A stretch of 64,000 nt of DNA from Aliidiomarina halalkaliphila (GCF_007096385.1 NZ_VJWL01000001.1:558001-622000), one strand, 5' to 3'. Positions 20,676 to 30,599 are shown, counted from the stretch's first letter. Notes: generated from the letters alone by a model not told the origin. Translations and numbers: made by a program.

Positions 20676-21907
20676 TGTAAACCTCCTTGCTTTAATGCCC
20701 GAATCCGGCTGGATAGGCTGAACAAGCGAATAAATCCGGCGGCATCTTTTTGTTGGTACACTTCGTCTTCTTCAAATGTAGCAAAGGCCTCCGAATATAA
20801 AGTAAAAGGAGATTTACGCCCAAGCACCGTGATATTGCCTTTATACAACCCTAAACGCACCGTGCCGGTGAGTTTCTGGGCCAACACTGCCACCGCTGCA
20901 AGTAACGCTTCCCGCACTGGAGTAAACCACTGACCATCATAGAGTACATCGGCCAGTTGCTGACCCAGTTGATGACGTAATCGCTGACAGGGACGATCAT
21001 GAACCAGTTCCTCTAAGCCACGCAGGCCCTGATACCAAATTGCGCCACCGGGCGTTTCATAGCAGCCCCGAGACTTCATCCCCACTAAGCGATTTTCCAC
21101 AATATCAATGCGACCGACACCATGGGCTGCCCCCAGGCTATTCAAGGCAACTAGCGCTTCAGTTTGGGTCATAGCTGACCCGTTTACATGGGTTAAAATA
21201 CCCGCGTCAAAGGTTAAATCCACTACTTCTGTGGTATCCGGCGCTTGCTGAGGCGACACCGACAAAGTCCATACCTGATCCGTAGGCGCATTCCATGGGT
21301 CTTCGAGCTCTCCACCTTCGTGGGAGATATGCCACAAATTTGCGTCACGGCTATAGATTTTGGTCGCACTGGCTGTGGTCTTAATATTCCGCTCAGCCAG
21401 ATAGTTCAACAAATCCTGACGCGATCGCATATCCCACTCCCGCCAGGGGGCAATCACGGTTAAATGCGGCGCAAGGGCAGCAAAGGTGCTCTCAAAACGA
21501 ACCTGATCGTTGCCTTTTCCGGTGCAACCGTGACACACAGCGTCGGCACCGACTTCAAGCGCAACCTGCACCTGAGCTTCGGCAATTACTGGCCGCGCGA
21601 GCGCGGTACCTAATAAGTATTGTTCTTCATAGATGCAGCCTGCCTGCATAGCCGGTGCGATCAATTCGTTTACGAACTTGTCCTTTAAATCGACGATATA
21701 GCAGGCAGATGCGCCAGACTTCAGAGCCTTCGCTTCAATCCCTTCAAGCTCCTCATCCCCTTGGCCCACATCGGCCACAAAGGCGATTACCTCGCAGTCA
21801 TAGGTTTCCCTTAACCAAGGAACAATAGCCGACGTGTCCAATCCGCCGGAATAGGCTAATACCACCTTGTTGACCGAAGGGGTAACGGCTGTGTGTGATT
21901 GGCTCAT
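20672..21907 (-). CDS. argG: Argininosuccinate synthase
   Basis: Condenses citrulline and aspartate with ATP. 411 residues; the ATP pyrophosphatase loop [11 protein letters not shown] lies at about 18-28. [13 protein letters not shown] and [10 protein letters not shown] are substrate-binding blocks. This is the shorter bacterial type, not the 447-residue E. coli form. It overlaps argF and argH(A) by ATGA on both sides, so the operon looks tightly coupled here. Confidence 0.96.
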   Translation of the reverse strand: MSQSHTAVTPSVNKVVLAYSGGLDTSAIVPWLRETYDCEVIAFVADVGQGDEELEGIEAKALKSGASACYIVDLKDKFVNELIAPAMQAGCIYEEQYLLGTALARPVIAEAQVQVALEVGADAVCHGCTGKGNDQVRFESTFAALAPHLTVIAPWREWDMRSRQDLLNYLAERNIKTTASATKIYSRDANLWHISHEGGELEDPWNAPTDQVWTLSVSPQQAPDTTEVVDLTFDAGILTHVNGSAMTQTEALVALNSLGAAHGVGRIDIVENRLVGMKSRGCYETPGGAIWYQGLRGLEELVHDRPCQRLRHQLGQQLADVLYDGQWFTPVREALLAAVAVLAQKLTGTVRLGLYKGNITVLGRKSPFTLYSEAFATFEEDEVYQQKDAAGFIRLFSLSSRIRALKQGGLQ

Positions 21908-22815
21908 ACCTGTGAGAACTCCTCGAAAAGATGGTGAAATACGGCTTTCTGAACATATAAACGGTTTTCGGCTTGTTGCAAGACGGCACTAATTGGCCCA
22001 TCCATCACTTCATCCGTGATCTCATCGTTACGATGTGCCGGCAAACAATGCATTACCGTGGTTGCGGCAAGGCGTTTTATCAATGCTTGGTTCACTTGGT
22101 ACGGCGCAAAGATTTCGCACGTTGCTTTGTAATCGCGGTTATCCCCCATGGATAACCATGTATCGGTATACACCACATCGGCGTGACTTACTGTCGATAG
22201 ATCGTGACCCAAGGTGATTCTATGTTGCGGGTAACGCTTGTTTAATTCCCGCAAAAAAGACGCTTGTGGGCCATAGTTAGGCGGACAAATTACCGTAAGT
22301 TTAAGATCAAGTGCCGCTGCGCCTACCATCAAGCTTTGACACACGTTATTGCCCTCGCCCACATACAGGATATCGACAACTTTCATATCAATTGGATAAC
22401 GCTCCTGAATCGTTAACAGGTCCGCTAAGGTTTGACATGGGTGATGTATATCGCACAAAGCGTTGATCACGGGAATTCGCGCTGCCGCAAGCTTATGCAA
22501 GGTTTCATGTTTGAACACGCGAGCGACAATGCCATGGGTCCAACACGCCAGGTTGCGGGCGATGTCTTCAACGGATTCGCGCTGGCCAGGCTGGACCATT
22601 TGCGCATCTAAATAAATTGGCTGTGCGCCAAGCTGATGAATCCCCACTTCAAAGCTCACCCGGGTACGCAAACTCGGTTTTTCGAAAAGCATGGCAATGG
22701 ATTTGCTTTTCAAGGAGTTTTGAAAACTTGCCGGATGGGCTTTCATATAGCCGGCAAGGGTTAACATGTGCTTGATTTGCGTGGCGTTCACGTCAAATAA
22801 CGAAAGTAAATGCAT
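21904..22815 (-). CDS. argF: Ornithine carbamoyltransferase
   Basis: Makes citrulline from ornithine and carbamoyl phosphate. 303 residues. The carbamoyl-phosphate motif is [13 protein letters not shown] near 45-57, where many enzymes have STRTR. The HPCQTLAD block follows near 143, DTWLSMGDN holds the ornithine SMG loop and HCLPAHR carries the catalytic cysteine. The absence of acetylornithine-specific features is a judgement, not a test. A 42-bp gap to argB, unlike the tight overlaps elsewhere in the operon, contains an ARG-box-like sequence. Confidence 0.94.
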   Translation of the reverse strand: MHLLSLFDVNATQIKHMLTLAGYMKAHPASFQNSLKSKSIAMLFEKPSLRTRVSFEVGIHQLGAQPIYLDAQMVQPGQRESVEDIARNLACWTHGIVARVFKHETLHKLAAARIPVINALCDIHHPCQTLADLLTIQERYPIDMKVVDILYVGEGNNVCQSLMVGAAALDLKLTVICPPNYGPQASFLRELNKRYPQHRITLGHDLSTVSHADVVYTDTWLSMGDNRDYKATCEIFAPYQVNQALIKRLAATTVMHCLPAHRNDEITDEVMDGPISAVLQQAENRLYVQKAVFHHLFEEFSQV

Positions 22816-22829
22816 AGGTTGTATGTCTC

Positions 22830-22843
22830 TAAATATAAATTCG
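22830..22843. promoter_or_regulatory. Possible internal ARG box before argF
   Basis: TAAATATAAATTCG matches the ARG box TGNATWWWWATNCA at six of eight fixed positions and all four W positions. It sits in the only sizeable gap of the operon, 15-28 bases upstream of argF. A single half-strength box is weak evidence; it may be chance in AT-rich sequence. Confidence 0.3.
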
Positions 22844-22857
22844 GGGTGCGCAGTAAC

Positions 22858-23643
22858 TTATTTTGCAGGAAGAATACAGGTTCCCCGGTATTCCCCATGG
22901 AGGAGTGCGATCACAGATTCAGGCTGAGCCCATCCCGCGATCGCCGTGATTCGTCGTGAACGCTCAGCGGCTAGCAGTGCGGCGGCCAGTTTCACTTTCA
23001 TGCCGCCAAGGATAAAGTCCTGCTGGAGTAAACGTTGCGCTTCACTAAATGCAAGTACGCTTAATGGTTTGCCCGTAGCATCCACGATAGCGCTCACATC
23101 ACTCAGCAAAATAAGGCGAGCCCCAAGCACATTCGCTAGCGCGGCAGCAGCATAATCAGCATTTACATTCAGCAATTGACCTGTCTGATCGACGCCGATT
23201 GAACTCACCACAGGTAAGAATCCCTGCGCCAATAATAGGGTCAACAAGGTTGCCCCAATACCGTCTTGGTTTTCTATGCTCGGCTCACCAACACAACCGA
23301 GCTGATGATTCCGTTGCATATAGAGCAATGGACCATCCGCCAAACTCAATCCCACAGCTTTAAATCCAGCGTGCTGAGCAATCCCTACGATGCGTTTATT
23401 TACGGTTCCAGCTAAGGCCCCTGTCACAATATCCATGTGGGCTTGAGGCGTTACTCGCTGACCATTAATCTTTTCACTTTGATAGCCAGCTTGTTTTAGC
23501 ATGTGATCAGTTTGGCTCCCACCCCCGTGCACCAGTACAAATGGTGTGCGCGTTTCGGCTAAGGCCGTAAGTAGATTAGCTAGTGCGTTCGGATGGTCCA
23601 ATACAGCACCACCTACTTTAATAACCGAATAGGGTGATGCCAT
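22858..23643 (-). CDS. argB: Acetylglutamate kinase
   Basis: Phosphorylates N-acetylglutamate. 261 residues, the short (E. coli-like, 258) form without an N-terminal arginine-sensing helix, so feedback inhibition is likely exerted at the acetyltransferase step. KVGGAVLD (about 9-16) and VHGGGSQTDHML (about 39-50) are nucleotide/substrate loops, and LNVNADYAAAALA lies near 152. Its ATG overlaps the argC stop as TAATG, with GGAGG just upstream. Confidence 0.95.
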   Translation of the reverse strand: MASPYSVIKVGGAVLDHPNALANLLTALAETRTPFVLVHGGGSQTDHMLKQAGYQSEKINGQRVTPQAHMDIVTGALAGTVNKRIVGIAQHAGFKAVGLSLADGPLLYMQRNHQLGCVGEPSIENQDGIGATLLTLLLAQGFLPVVSSIGVDQTGQLLNVNADYAAAALANVLGARLILLSDVSAIVDATGKPLSVLAFSEAQRLLQQDFILGGMKVKLAAALLAAERSRRITAIAGWAQPESVIALLHGEYRGTCILPAK

Positions 23644-24668
23644 TAGCTTTCCTCCCTGATAAAACCTGAGAAGCCCGCATGACGTGGAAACCCAAATACG
23701 TGATTCGCTGCTTGGATGGCCTGGGATGCCGCTCCTTTCAATAAATTATCAATGGCAGAAATCACCACAAGATTTTGCCCCTGAACGGCAATATAAAGAT
23801 GGCAAAACGGCGTACCCGCCACATGGTCAATAGCCGGTGGCTGCTGCACTAAACGTATAAACGGATGATCCTGATAGCGCGCTTGATATACCTGATGCAC
23901 CTGATCGGCACTTATGCCTTTGCGCAATTGGGCAACACAAGTGGCGAGTATGCCCCGTTTGTAAGGGCCCAATAACGGGGTAAATACCACAGGGGTGCCT
24001 AAATTGTTCACAATTTCAGGGCTGTGCCGATGGCTGAGTACACCATAGGCTTGCACGCTCACTTCACAAAATGATGTACGTGGGTTTGCTCCTCGTCCGG
24101 CGCCAGAAACCCCGCTTATCGCAGTAATGGTTGGTACTGACGCCGGGGCGAGAAGCGCGCTCTCACACGCAGGCTGTAACGCAAGGGTCGCGGCTGTTGG
24201 ATAGCAACCAGGGATGGCAAACAACTGCCCTTGCGAATCCAGGTTCGCTAGCTCCATTAACGCATACTGCGCATCACCAAGAAGTTCTGGGTGCGGATGC
24301 GCGAAACCATAGGTTTCACCGAACTGCTCTGGATCTTTAAAACGGTAGGCCCCAGACAAATCAAATACTTTGCAGCCAAGCGGGAGTAATTGTGCCGCAA
24401 TAGTCGCACTCACTTCGTGGGGTAAGGCTAAGAACACCGCATCACAAGAAGCCGCAAGTCCATAGCTATTCTGTGACCACGGCTGAATCAGCAAATCGCT
24501 ACTGCCCGCTGCACTTGCAGCAATCTCACGCCAAAGCTGCGGCTTTGAAGACTCAGAAGAAAATGCAGCGACCACATCGAAATATGCATGGTTATGCAAA
24601 ATTCTTAACAATTCGCAGCCGCTGTAGCCAGAAGCACCCAATACCATCACCCGTGCTTTCTTTGCCAT
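23643..24668 (-). CDS. argC: N-acetyl-gamma-glutamyl-phosphate reductase
   Basis: NADPH-dependent reduction of acetylglutamyl phosphate. With the ATG at 24668 it has 341 residues (E. coli 334). The Rossmann motif is LGASGYSGCELL near 8-19, and the active cysteine is in AIPGCYPTAATLAL. An in-frame GTG at 24722 would add 18 polar residues lacking homology; neither start has a good ribosome site, so the end is moderately certain. First gene of the operon. Confidence 0.93.
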   Translation of the reverse strand: MAKKARVMVLGASGYSGCELLRILHNHAYFDVVAAFSSESSKPQLWREIAASAAGSSDLLIQPWSQNSYGLAASCDAVFLALPHEVSATIAAQLLPLGCKVFDLSGAYRFKDPEQFGETYGFAHPHPELLGDAQYALMELANLDSQGQLFAIPGCYPTAATLALQPACESALLAPASVPTITAISGVSGAGRGANPRTSFCEVSVQAYGVLSHRHSPEIVNNLGTPVVFTPLLGPYKRGILATCVAQLRKGISADQVHQVYQARYQDHPFIRLVQQPPAIDHVAGTPFCHLYIAVQGQNLVVISAIDNLLKGAASQAIQAANHVFGFPRHAGFSGFIREES

Positions 24669-24813
24669 AAAAGAAGGCGGATTCTCAACGGTATTGGTGG
24701 AAACTGCTATGGATTTTGACACGATTTGACGAACCCTAAATTTCTAAGCAAACGGGCGTCGCCAATGGCTCGCCAACATGATGAACACATGCTAACGAAA
24801 TTAACCGCTAATT

Positions 24814-24852
24814 TCAATATATTTATGCTTTATTTATGCATATAAATTCACA
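24814..24852. promoter_or_regulatory. Pair of ARG boxes (ArgR operator) upstream of argC
   Basis: TGCATATAAATTCA at 24837-24850 matches the ARG-box core TGNATWWWWATNCA at every fixed position. A second, weaker box (AATATATTTATGCT, 24816-24829) lies exactly 21 bp away, the known spacing of tandem ARG boxes bound by an ArgR hexamer. The operator is immediately past the ydjA-like stop codon (10 bp) and about 150-185 bp upstream of the argC start, implying a long 5' leader. A TATATT at minus-strand position 24816-24821 could be the -10, inside the second box. Confidence 0.75.
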
Positions 24853-24861
24853 AGCGAGTTT

Positions 24862-25425
24862 TTACTCTTGCTTCGCGGCTGCGCCAAAACTGAAAATCAA
24901 TTTCTCTTTTTCCGGCTTAATGGGTGTTGGCACTGCCGGTGTACCAATATACAAGAAACCGACAATGTCATTATCTAAACTGACTCCGAGTTCCGCCTTC
25001 ATATGCTCTGACTCCGCGAAGATCCCAGTACGCCAAATGGCGCCAAGACCAAGTGCAAACGCCATTTGCTGCATCGCCAACGTTGCGCATGCTGCAGACG
25101 CGTACTGTTCCTGACGCGGGACTTTTGGATGGTCCACATAGGCGGTGACTATCGCAATCACACAGGGTGCTCGAAGCGGAAGCTGAGGAGCGCGTTGTTG
25201 CTCCACATCCGGTAAACCTTCCAGTTGCGCCACCGCAGCAAAGGTTTCACTCAACCCTTGTAAACGTTCGCCGCTAAATACGTCACATCGATACGGCGTA
25301 AGTCCCATATGATCCGGCACCCGCAATGCCGCCTTCTCAAGTAACTTGAGAGCTTTGGCATCCGGACCTGGAGCCGTAAGGCGTGGCATTGATGTGCGAT
25401 TTAAAAGGAGGTCAACGGCATCCAT
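24862..25425 (-). CDS. ydjA: YdjA-type NAD(P)H nitroreductase family protein
   Basis: FMN-binding nitroreductase-fold protein of 187 residues, close to E. coli YdjA (183), the minimal member of the family. It begins MDAVDLLLNRTSMPRL, with VPDHMGLTPYRCDVF near 36-50, VPRQEQYASAACATLAMQQMAF around 104-125, and IVGFLYIGTP near 160. The physiological substrate is unknown. It is divergent from sppA, as in E. coli. AAGGA precedes the ATG. Confidence 0.92.
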   Translation of the reverse strand: MDAVDLLLNRTSMPRLTAPGPDAKALKLLEKAALRVPDHMGLTPYRCDVFSGERLQGLSETFAAVAQLEGLPDVEQQRAPQLPLRAPCVIAIVTAYVDHPKVPRQEQYASAACATLAMQQMAFALGLGAIWRTGIFAESEHMKAELGVSLDNDIVGFLYIGTPAVPTPIKPEKEKLIFSFGAAAKQE

Positions 25426-25575
25426 TCAGGGTTCCTTTGCTAGAGTCGTTGTTAATTATTCGGTTCTATTACTTGGGCTAGCATTTGCAGCTACGCATCG
25501 ATGCAAGAACCAGTTACACTATGGCTCACTTTATCATTGCAGCGAAAAAGTCTCCAAGCCTGTTGGAACCAAACC

Positions 25576-27432
25576 ATGAAATTTTTAGGCAAATTATTGC
25601 GTCCGTTATGGACCTTCTTAAACAATGCACGCAAAGTGATTGTGAACGTCGTGTTCTTTGCCGTGCTTATCTTTGTTTTTCTTATCATGATCCGAGACGA
25701 CGATATTCCCGAGTATCAATCGGGCGCTTTCTTAGTCGTGAATCCTAGTGGCGTACTGGTGGAAGAGCTCACCTATATTGCTCCTGCTGATCGCCTCATG
25801 CAGCGTTCTATGGGCACCCCGCCTGTACCGGAAGTAGACTTCCATCAACTTATATCAACCTTAGACTACGCCATTGCGGATCCGGATATTGGTGGAATTC
25901 TGCTTGACTTAGGCTACTTTTGGGGCGGTGGTTTATCCAAGTTACAAGTGCTCGGCGATCGCTTGCAATCCTTTCGAGATACCGGTCGCCCAGTATTCGC
26001 TTACGGTGATTATTACTCCCAATCCCAATATTTTCTTGCCGCCCATGCCGATGCGGTGTACCTACACCCCCATGGTGCAGTTACCTTTGATGGCTACCAC
26101 GCCTATCAAAATTATTTCCGGGATTTGCTCGATAAGTTGCATATTACCCCGCATATCTTTCGTGTAGGCGAATACAAAAGTGCAGTAGAACCATACGCCC
26201 GTAATGCAATGTCTGATGAAGCCCGGGAAGCCAATCAGGCGTGGATCGATACCCTATGGCGAGAATATCTCAATGGTGTTTCCGCTCAACGAGACATCAC
26301 CCCCGCACTACTCAGTGGTCGTATCGAGGATTTTGAAGCTGCCTTCACCAAGGCCAACGATTCCCATGCACAACTCGCTATGAACGAAGGCTTGGTGGAT
26401 GGTTTAATGGACAGCGACGCCATGCGCCAACTTTTAGTGGCTCACGCAGGTGAAGACGCCGATGCCAACAGTTTTCAGCGGATTGGATGGCGGGACTATC
26501 ATTATGCCCAACGCCATCATGACAAAAAGCGCTCGAAAGAACTCCCCGACGCACAGATTCGTATGGTTATCGCCCGCGGTACCATCCACGATGGTGACCG
26601 CAATGCCGGTACCATTGGTGCTGATCGGCTCGTGCGCCAATTGCGGGCGGCTCGCTTCGATGATCGCGTTAAAGCAGTGGTAATTCGTATCGATAGCCCC
26701 GGTGGTAGTGCTTTTGCTTCGGAAAAAATACGCGAGGAACTTGCTCGCCTGCGCAATGCAGGCAAACCTGTAGTGGCCTCTCTGAGTTCGGTAGCCGCCT
26801 CTGGTGGCTATTGGATTGCTGCCGGTGCGGACGAGATTTACGCAAGCTCGGCGACCCTTACCGGTTCCATCGGTGTCTTTGGGTTATTCCTAAATGCGAC
26901 AGAAGGCTTCGGGAAACTTGGGATATACGCCGACGGTGTGAGCTCAACGGAAATGCCCTATATTGATAGCAATAGGCCGATAGACAGCACAACTGAGCGC
27001 TTAATTCAGCGCAATATTGAACGCATCTACCGAGATTTTATTGATATTGTGGCAGAAAGTCGTGGGCTTAGCGCCGACGAAGTAGACGCCATTGCCCGAG
27101 GTCGCGTTTGGATGGGAGCGGATGCGTTGCACCATGGTCTTGTGGATGGCATCGGAGAATTTGAAATGGCCATCGCGCGAGCAGCCGAACTGGCCGACGT
27201 TGATGATTACCAAATTACGCGACCAGCAAGGGAAACCCGTGGCCTGAATGCAGTCATTGAGCGATTACTAGAGCGCACTTTAGTATCTCAGCTCAGTGCT
27301 GAAGGTCAGGTTTCTCCTTTGCGTCAACGTTTGTTGCAACAATTGTTGCAAGATCTACAGGTCCTCGAGGATTTTAGTGATGCTCGCGGCGTATATAGTC
27401 GCTGTCTCGAATGCGAGCCCGTGTTTCATTAA
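25576..27432 (+). CDS. sppA: Signal peptide peptidase SppA, 67-kDa type
   Basis: Inner-membrane serine protease facing the periplasm that degrades cleaved signal peptides. With the ATG at 25576 it has 618 residues, the E. coli length. A single hydrophobic anchor lies at about 20-39. Two tandem S49 domains follow; the catalytic dyad is Lys201 (VGEYKSAVEP) and Ser409 (SVAASGGYW), the serine at the same number as in E. coli. The 25 residues encoded upstream in frame lack a ribosome site and would precede the anchor, so they are excluded. Followed after 13 bp by ansA. Confidence 0.95.
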   Translation: MKFLGKLLRPLWTFLNNARKVIVNVVFFAVLIFVFLIMIRDDDIPEYQSGAFLVVNPSGVLVEELTYIAPADRLMQRSMGTPPVPEVDFHQLISTLDYAIADPDIGGILLDLGYFWGGGLSKLQVLGDRLQSFRDTGRPVFAYGDYYSQSQYFLAAHADAVYLHPHGAVTFDGYHAYQNYFRDLLDKLHITPHIFRVGEYKSAVEPYARNAMSDEAREANQAWIDTLWREYLNGVSAQRDITPALLSGRIEDFEAAFTKANDSHAQLAMNEGLVDGLMDSDAMRQLLVAHAGEDADANSFQRIGWRDYHYAQRHHDKKRSKELPDAQIRMVIARGTIHDGDRNAGTIGADRLVRQLRAARFDDRVKAVVIRIDSPGGSAFASEKIREELARLRNAGKPVVASLSSVAASGGYWIAAGADEIYASSATLTGSIGVFGLFLNATEGFGKLGIYADGVSSTEMPYIDSNRPIDSTTERLIQRNIERIYRDFIDIVAESRGLSADEVDAIARGRVWMGADALHHGLVDGIGEFEMAIARAAELADVDDYQITRPARETRGLNAVIERLLERTLVSQLSAEGQVSPLRQRLLQQLLQDLQVLEDFSDARGVYSRCLECEPVFH

Positions 27433-27445
27433 GGAAGGAGCCGTT

Positions 27446-28489
27446 ATGAGCCGTTCAACAGCCCGTAAGCGTATTTATATTGCCTACACAGGCGGTACCA
27501 TCGGCATGATGAAGTCAGCCCATGGCTACATTCCTGCCCCGGGATTTTTGGCTGAAAGTATTAAGGGAATGCCGGAATTTTATCGCCCAGAAATGCCAGA
27601 GTTCACCCTGTGTGAATACGCACCACTGATGGATTCATCGGATATGACGCCGCATGATTGGCAACGTATCGCTCAAGACATCCAAGAACATTACGATGCC
27701 TACGACGGTTTTGTCATTCTTCACGGCACCGATACTATGGCCTACACGGCATCGGCTCTGTCCTTTATGTTTTCCAATCTAGGCAAGCCAGTGATTGTGA
27801 CCGGATCGCAAATCCCGCTTGCTGCGTTGCGCTCGGACGGACAAACAAATCTCCTGAACGCCTTGTATTTGGCTGCCCATTATCCGATTCATGAAGTCAC
27901 TTTGTTCTTTAACAATCGGTTATTTCGGGGCAACCGCGCTACCAAAGCCGACGCCGATGGGTTTGATGCCTTTGCTTCACCAAACTTCCCTGCACTTCTG
28001 GAAGCCGGAATTGATATCGAGCTGATCGCCGGTGAGATCCGCCCTATCCTGCAAGAGCCATTGCAAGTGGCGAGCATCGCCGCCCAGGAAATCGGAGTAG
28101 TAACACTGTACCCCGGCATGAGTGAGAAAATCATCGATAACTTGGTACAGCACCCCGTTAAGGCCCTTATTTTACAAAGCTATGGTGTAGGAAATGCGCC
28201 CCAACATGGCGCATTAATTAAATCATTGAAGCGCGCTGTAGAAGCCGGTGTGATTGTTTTGAATTGTACCCAATGCTTTAAAGGTACCGTCAATATGCAG
28301 GGCTATGCAACTGGCAACGCTCTCGCGGATATTGGGGTAATTCCCGGCTATGATCTCACCATTGAAGCAGCCTTGACCAAACTGCATTATTTGTTATCGC
28401 AAGAAACTGACATCACAGCCATTCAAGATGCTTTGATGGACAATCTACGCGGTGAATTAACGCCACCGAGTGGACAAGATACACGTTAA
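27446..28489 (+). CDS. ansA: Type I (cytoplasmic) L-asparaginase
   Basis: Hydrolyses asparagine to aspartate and ammonia. 347 residues (E. coli AnsA 338). The nucleophile threonine is in TGGTIGM (Thr15); the second pair is Thr95-Asp96 in HGTDTMAYTA. No signal peptide, so cytoplasmic. The start at 27446 has a long AAGGAAGGAG five bases upstream, overriding the longer open frame that begins inside sppA. sppA-ansA order is conserved with E. coli. Its stop codon overlaps that of the convergent cyclase gene. Confidence 0.95.
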   Translation: MSRSTARKRIYIAYTGGTIGMMKSAHGYIPAPGFLAESIKGMPEFYRPEMPEFTLCEYAPLMDSSDMTPHDWQRIAQDIQEHYDAYDGFVILHGTDTMAYTASALSFMFSNLGKPVIVTGSQIPLAALRSDGQTNLLNALYLAAHYPIHEVTLFFNNRLFRGNRATKADADGFDAFASPNFPALLEAGIDIELIAGEIRPILQEPLQVASIAAQEIGVVTLYPGMSEKIIDNLVQHPVKALILQSYGVGNAPQHGALIKSLKRAVEAGVIVLNCTQCFKGTVNMQGYATGNALADIGVIPGYDLTIEAALTKLHYLLSQETDITAIQDALMDNLRGELTPPSGQDTR

Positions 28490-30444
28490 TTCGTTGCCTT
28501 GCTCTTGAAGTCTTCAAATACTTGATTACGGCCTGCATGCTTAGCCGCGTAAGCGGCCTTATCTGCGCGCCTTACCACATCATCGGGCTCCGAGTCATCT
28601 TCACGGAGTTCAGTCAGGCCCACACTGGCAGTCACGATTGGGCAGGTTAAATCCTGAGGAATGAGCGCAATATCCTCGACAATTTCCTTTGCAATGTCGC
28701 GTGCGCGATTTACTGGGCACTTTGGCAAAATAAGAATAAACTCATCCCCGCCCATACGGCCCAGAAAATCAGTTTCTCGCGTGTGTTCCATTAATATTTG
28801 CGCCACCCGCTTCAGTACTTGATCACCCATGTCGTGACCGGCCTCGTCATTCACTGCTTTAAAGCCATCTAGGTCGATCACCAATACAATGACTGACTCA
28901 TGGAACAATCGCGCGTTCATAATCACTTTTTTAAGCGCTTGATCCTGCCCACGACGGTTTAACAAACCTGTAAGGGCATCAATCGTAGCCAGAGTACGCA
29001 GGTTTTCTATCTCCGTGTACGATGAGGTTACATCGCGCACTGTGCCCACGTGCCCCAAACAATTTTTCTGAACAATCACCGGGGTGGTTTCAACATGCAA
29101 CCAAATCACAGTGCCATCTTTTCGGGTAAATCGAAAATCAACTTCCGAAGGATGAGTGTCTTTAAGTACCCCCGTCCACATGGCCACCACTTTCTCTATA
29201 TCTTCTTCTAGGATGTGTGCCCGCATTCCTGTTGCCCGCAGTTCCGCCAATGTGAAACCCGTCAGTTCCTCTAATTTTTTATTGATAAATTCGAACTTGC
29301 CACTAGGCTCTGTCATAAACTGACCGACCGGTGACGTCTGCAATACAATATCAAAATAAGCCTTCCGCTCTTCCAGAGCTTGCTGCTGCTTAATATTTTG
29401 CTTCAACAGTGAATTGAAGCGTTGGACGAGCGGGCGTAATTCGCGTAATCGGGGCACCGGCAAAAAATTAGCATCGCCCGCAATAATAGACTCCGTGTGT
29501 TGTCGTAAATGACGTATGGGCCGCAATTGATAACTTAGGAGCAAGATAAAAAGCACCACACTGATCACCGCGCCCGTGCCAAATACCTGTAATTGCATAT
29601 TACGCAGTGCATCGAGAGGGGCATACACGCCTTCAATGGGTTGCACTACCAATATGTACCAGTTCGCACCGGCAAAATGACTCACGCTGATCATGCTAGG
29701 TACGTTATTGAAGCTGTTCATATAGGCAGTCGGTTTATTCCGCTGGGCCTCATGCATAATCTGAGAAAATTTATCTTCAGGTAATTGCCGCAATGTGGTT
29801 TCCGGATCCGGATGAAACAATATTTTGCCTGCTTCGGAAACGATGGAGATATATCCGTGGGTGCCCACTTCGAGCGTGGCTAACTCCCGAAATAAACGAT
29901 GATCTCTTAAGGCAATATTGCCAATGATGGCGCCAAGAAACTCGCCTTGGTCGTGTAAGCCGTAGGCGAAGTGAACAATATCGGGATAGCCATCCAAATT
30001 GTCTACTGGCTCAGAAATCACCAGGGCATCATCTTGTTTGACCCGTTGAAAAATATCACTGGCATAAAACGAAGCAAAATTAGCAGTCCGTGCAAGGCGT
30101 TCTGAATTAGAATCCCATGCGTCAACTAAATAACCGTCACGGTCCAGTAACCAAAGGCTATCAAATAAAACTTTAAGCCCGGCTTCGTCCTTAAGTTCTG
30201 GGTGCGGCTCAAGCCACGTAAGTAAGTTGCGCTTTAACTCGCGCAGAGCATCGGCGCGGGTGTCTAGCGCCAGTTCTAATTGGATTCGTTGGCTCGAAGC
30301 AAATTGCTCAGCACGCACCGCCGCTTGCTCACGCAAGGTATTTTCTTGCATGCGTAATGACGTCCACATGCTAATCGTCATCATAACCACAAGAGCCACG
30401 GTGAGGGAAAGCGCTAGACGTATTGTGAGCCGGTTAAAAAGCAT
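28486..30444 (-). CDS. Membrane diguanylate cyclase with Cache-like sensor, PAS and GGDEF domains
   Basis: 652 residues. A first membrane helix (about 8-28) and a second (about 286-305) enclose a 255-residue periplasmic region with Cache-type features (WLLDRDGYLVDAW, GAIIGNIALRD, GYISIVSEAGKILFHPD). A HAMP-like stretch starts LRPIRHLRQH (307-316). A PAS domain (about 365-480) opens FDIVLQTSPVGQFMTEPSG. The GGDEF domain ends the protein with an intact GGDEF signature at 565-569 and the inhibitory RxxD site at 556-559. It should therefore make c-di-GMP under product inhibition in response to an external ligand that cannot be named. No EAL domain. Confidence 0.93.
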   Translation of the reverse strand: MLFNRLTIRLALSLTVALVVMMTISMWTSLRMQENTLREQAAVRAEQFASSQRIQLELALDTRADALRELKRNLLTWLEPHPELKDEAGLKVLFDSLWLLDRDGYLVDAWDSNSERLARTANFASFYASDIFQRVKQDDALVISEPVDNLDGYPDIVHFAYGLHDQGEFLGAIIGNIALRDHRLFRELATLEVGTHGYISIVSEAGKILFHPDPETTLRQLPEDKFSQIMHEAQRNKPTAYMNSFNNVPSMISVSHFAGANWYILVVQPIEGVYAPLDALRNMQLQVFGTGAVISVVLFILLLSYQLRPIRHLRQHTESIIAGDANFLPVPRLRELRPLVQRFNSLLKQNIKQQQALEERKAYFDIVLQTSPVGQFMTEPSGKFEFINKKLEELTGFTLAELRATGMRAHILEEDIEKVVAMWTGVLKDTHPSEVDFRFTRKDGTVIWLHVETTPVIVQKNCLGHVGTVRDVTSSYTEIENLRTLATIDALTGLLNRRGQDQALKKVIMNARLFHESVIVLVIDLDGFKAVNDEAGHDMGDQVLKRVAQILMEHTRETDFLGRMGGDEFILILPKCPVNRARDIAKEIVEDIALIPQDLTCPIVTASVGLTELREDDSEPDDVVRRADKAAYAAKHAGRNQVFEDFKSKATN

Positions 30445-30599
30445 CTGACGAATGCCTCGTTATATTTCAATGGCGTTAGTTATCATCTAACTCTATCGCT
30501 AGACCGCCGCTTTCAGCAAATTTTGTATACAATATATTGACATTTGTAAGCATTTGGCTAATTTTTAATCATATTCTGGAAAAGATAGGCACTTCGGCT
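30445..30599. other. AT-rich intergenic stretch upstream of the cyclase gene
   Basis: No gene is seen. It holds the promoter region of the leftward cyclase gene and, on the plus strand, a perfect -35 hexamer TTGACA (30537-30542) with a poor TAATTT 16 bases later. A palindromic TTGTATACAA lies at 30524-30533. AAAGATAGGCA at 30581-30591 is repeated at 30606-30616. Confidence 0.5.
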
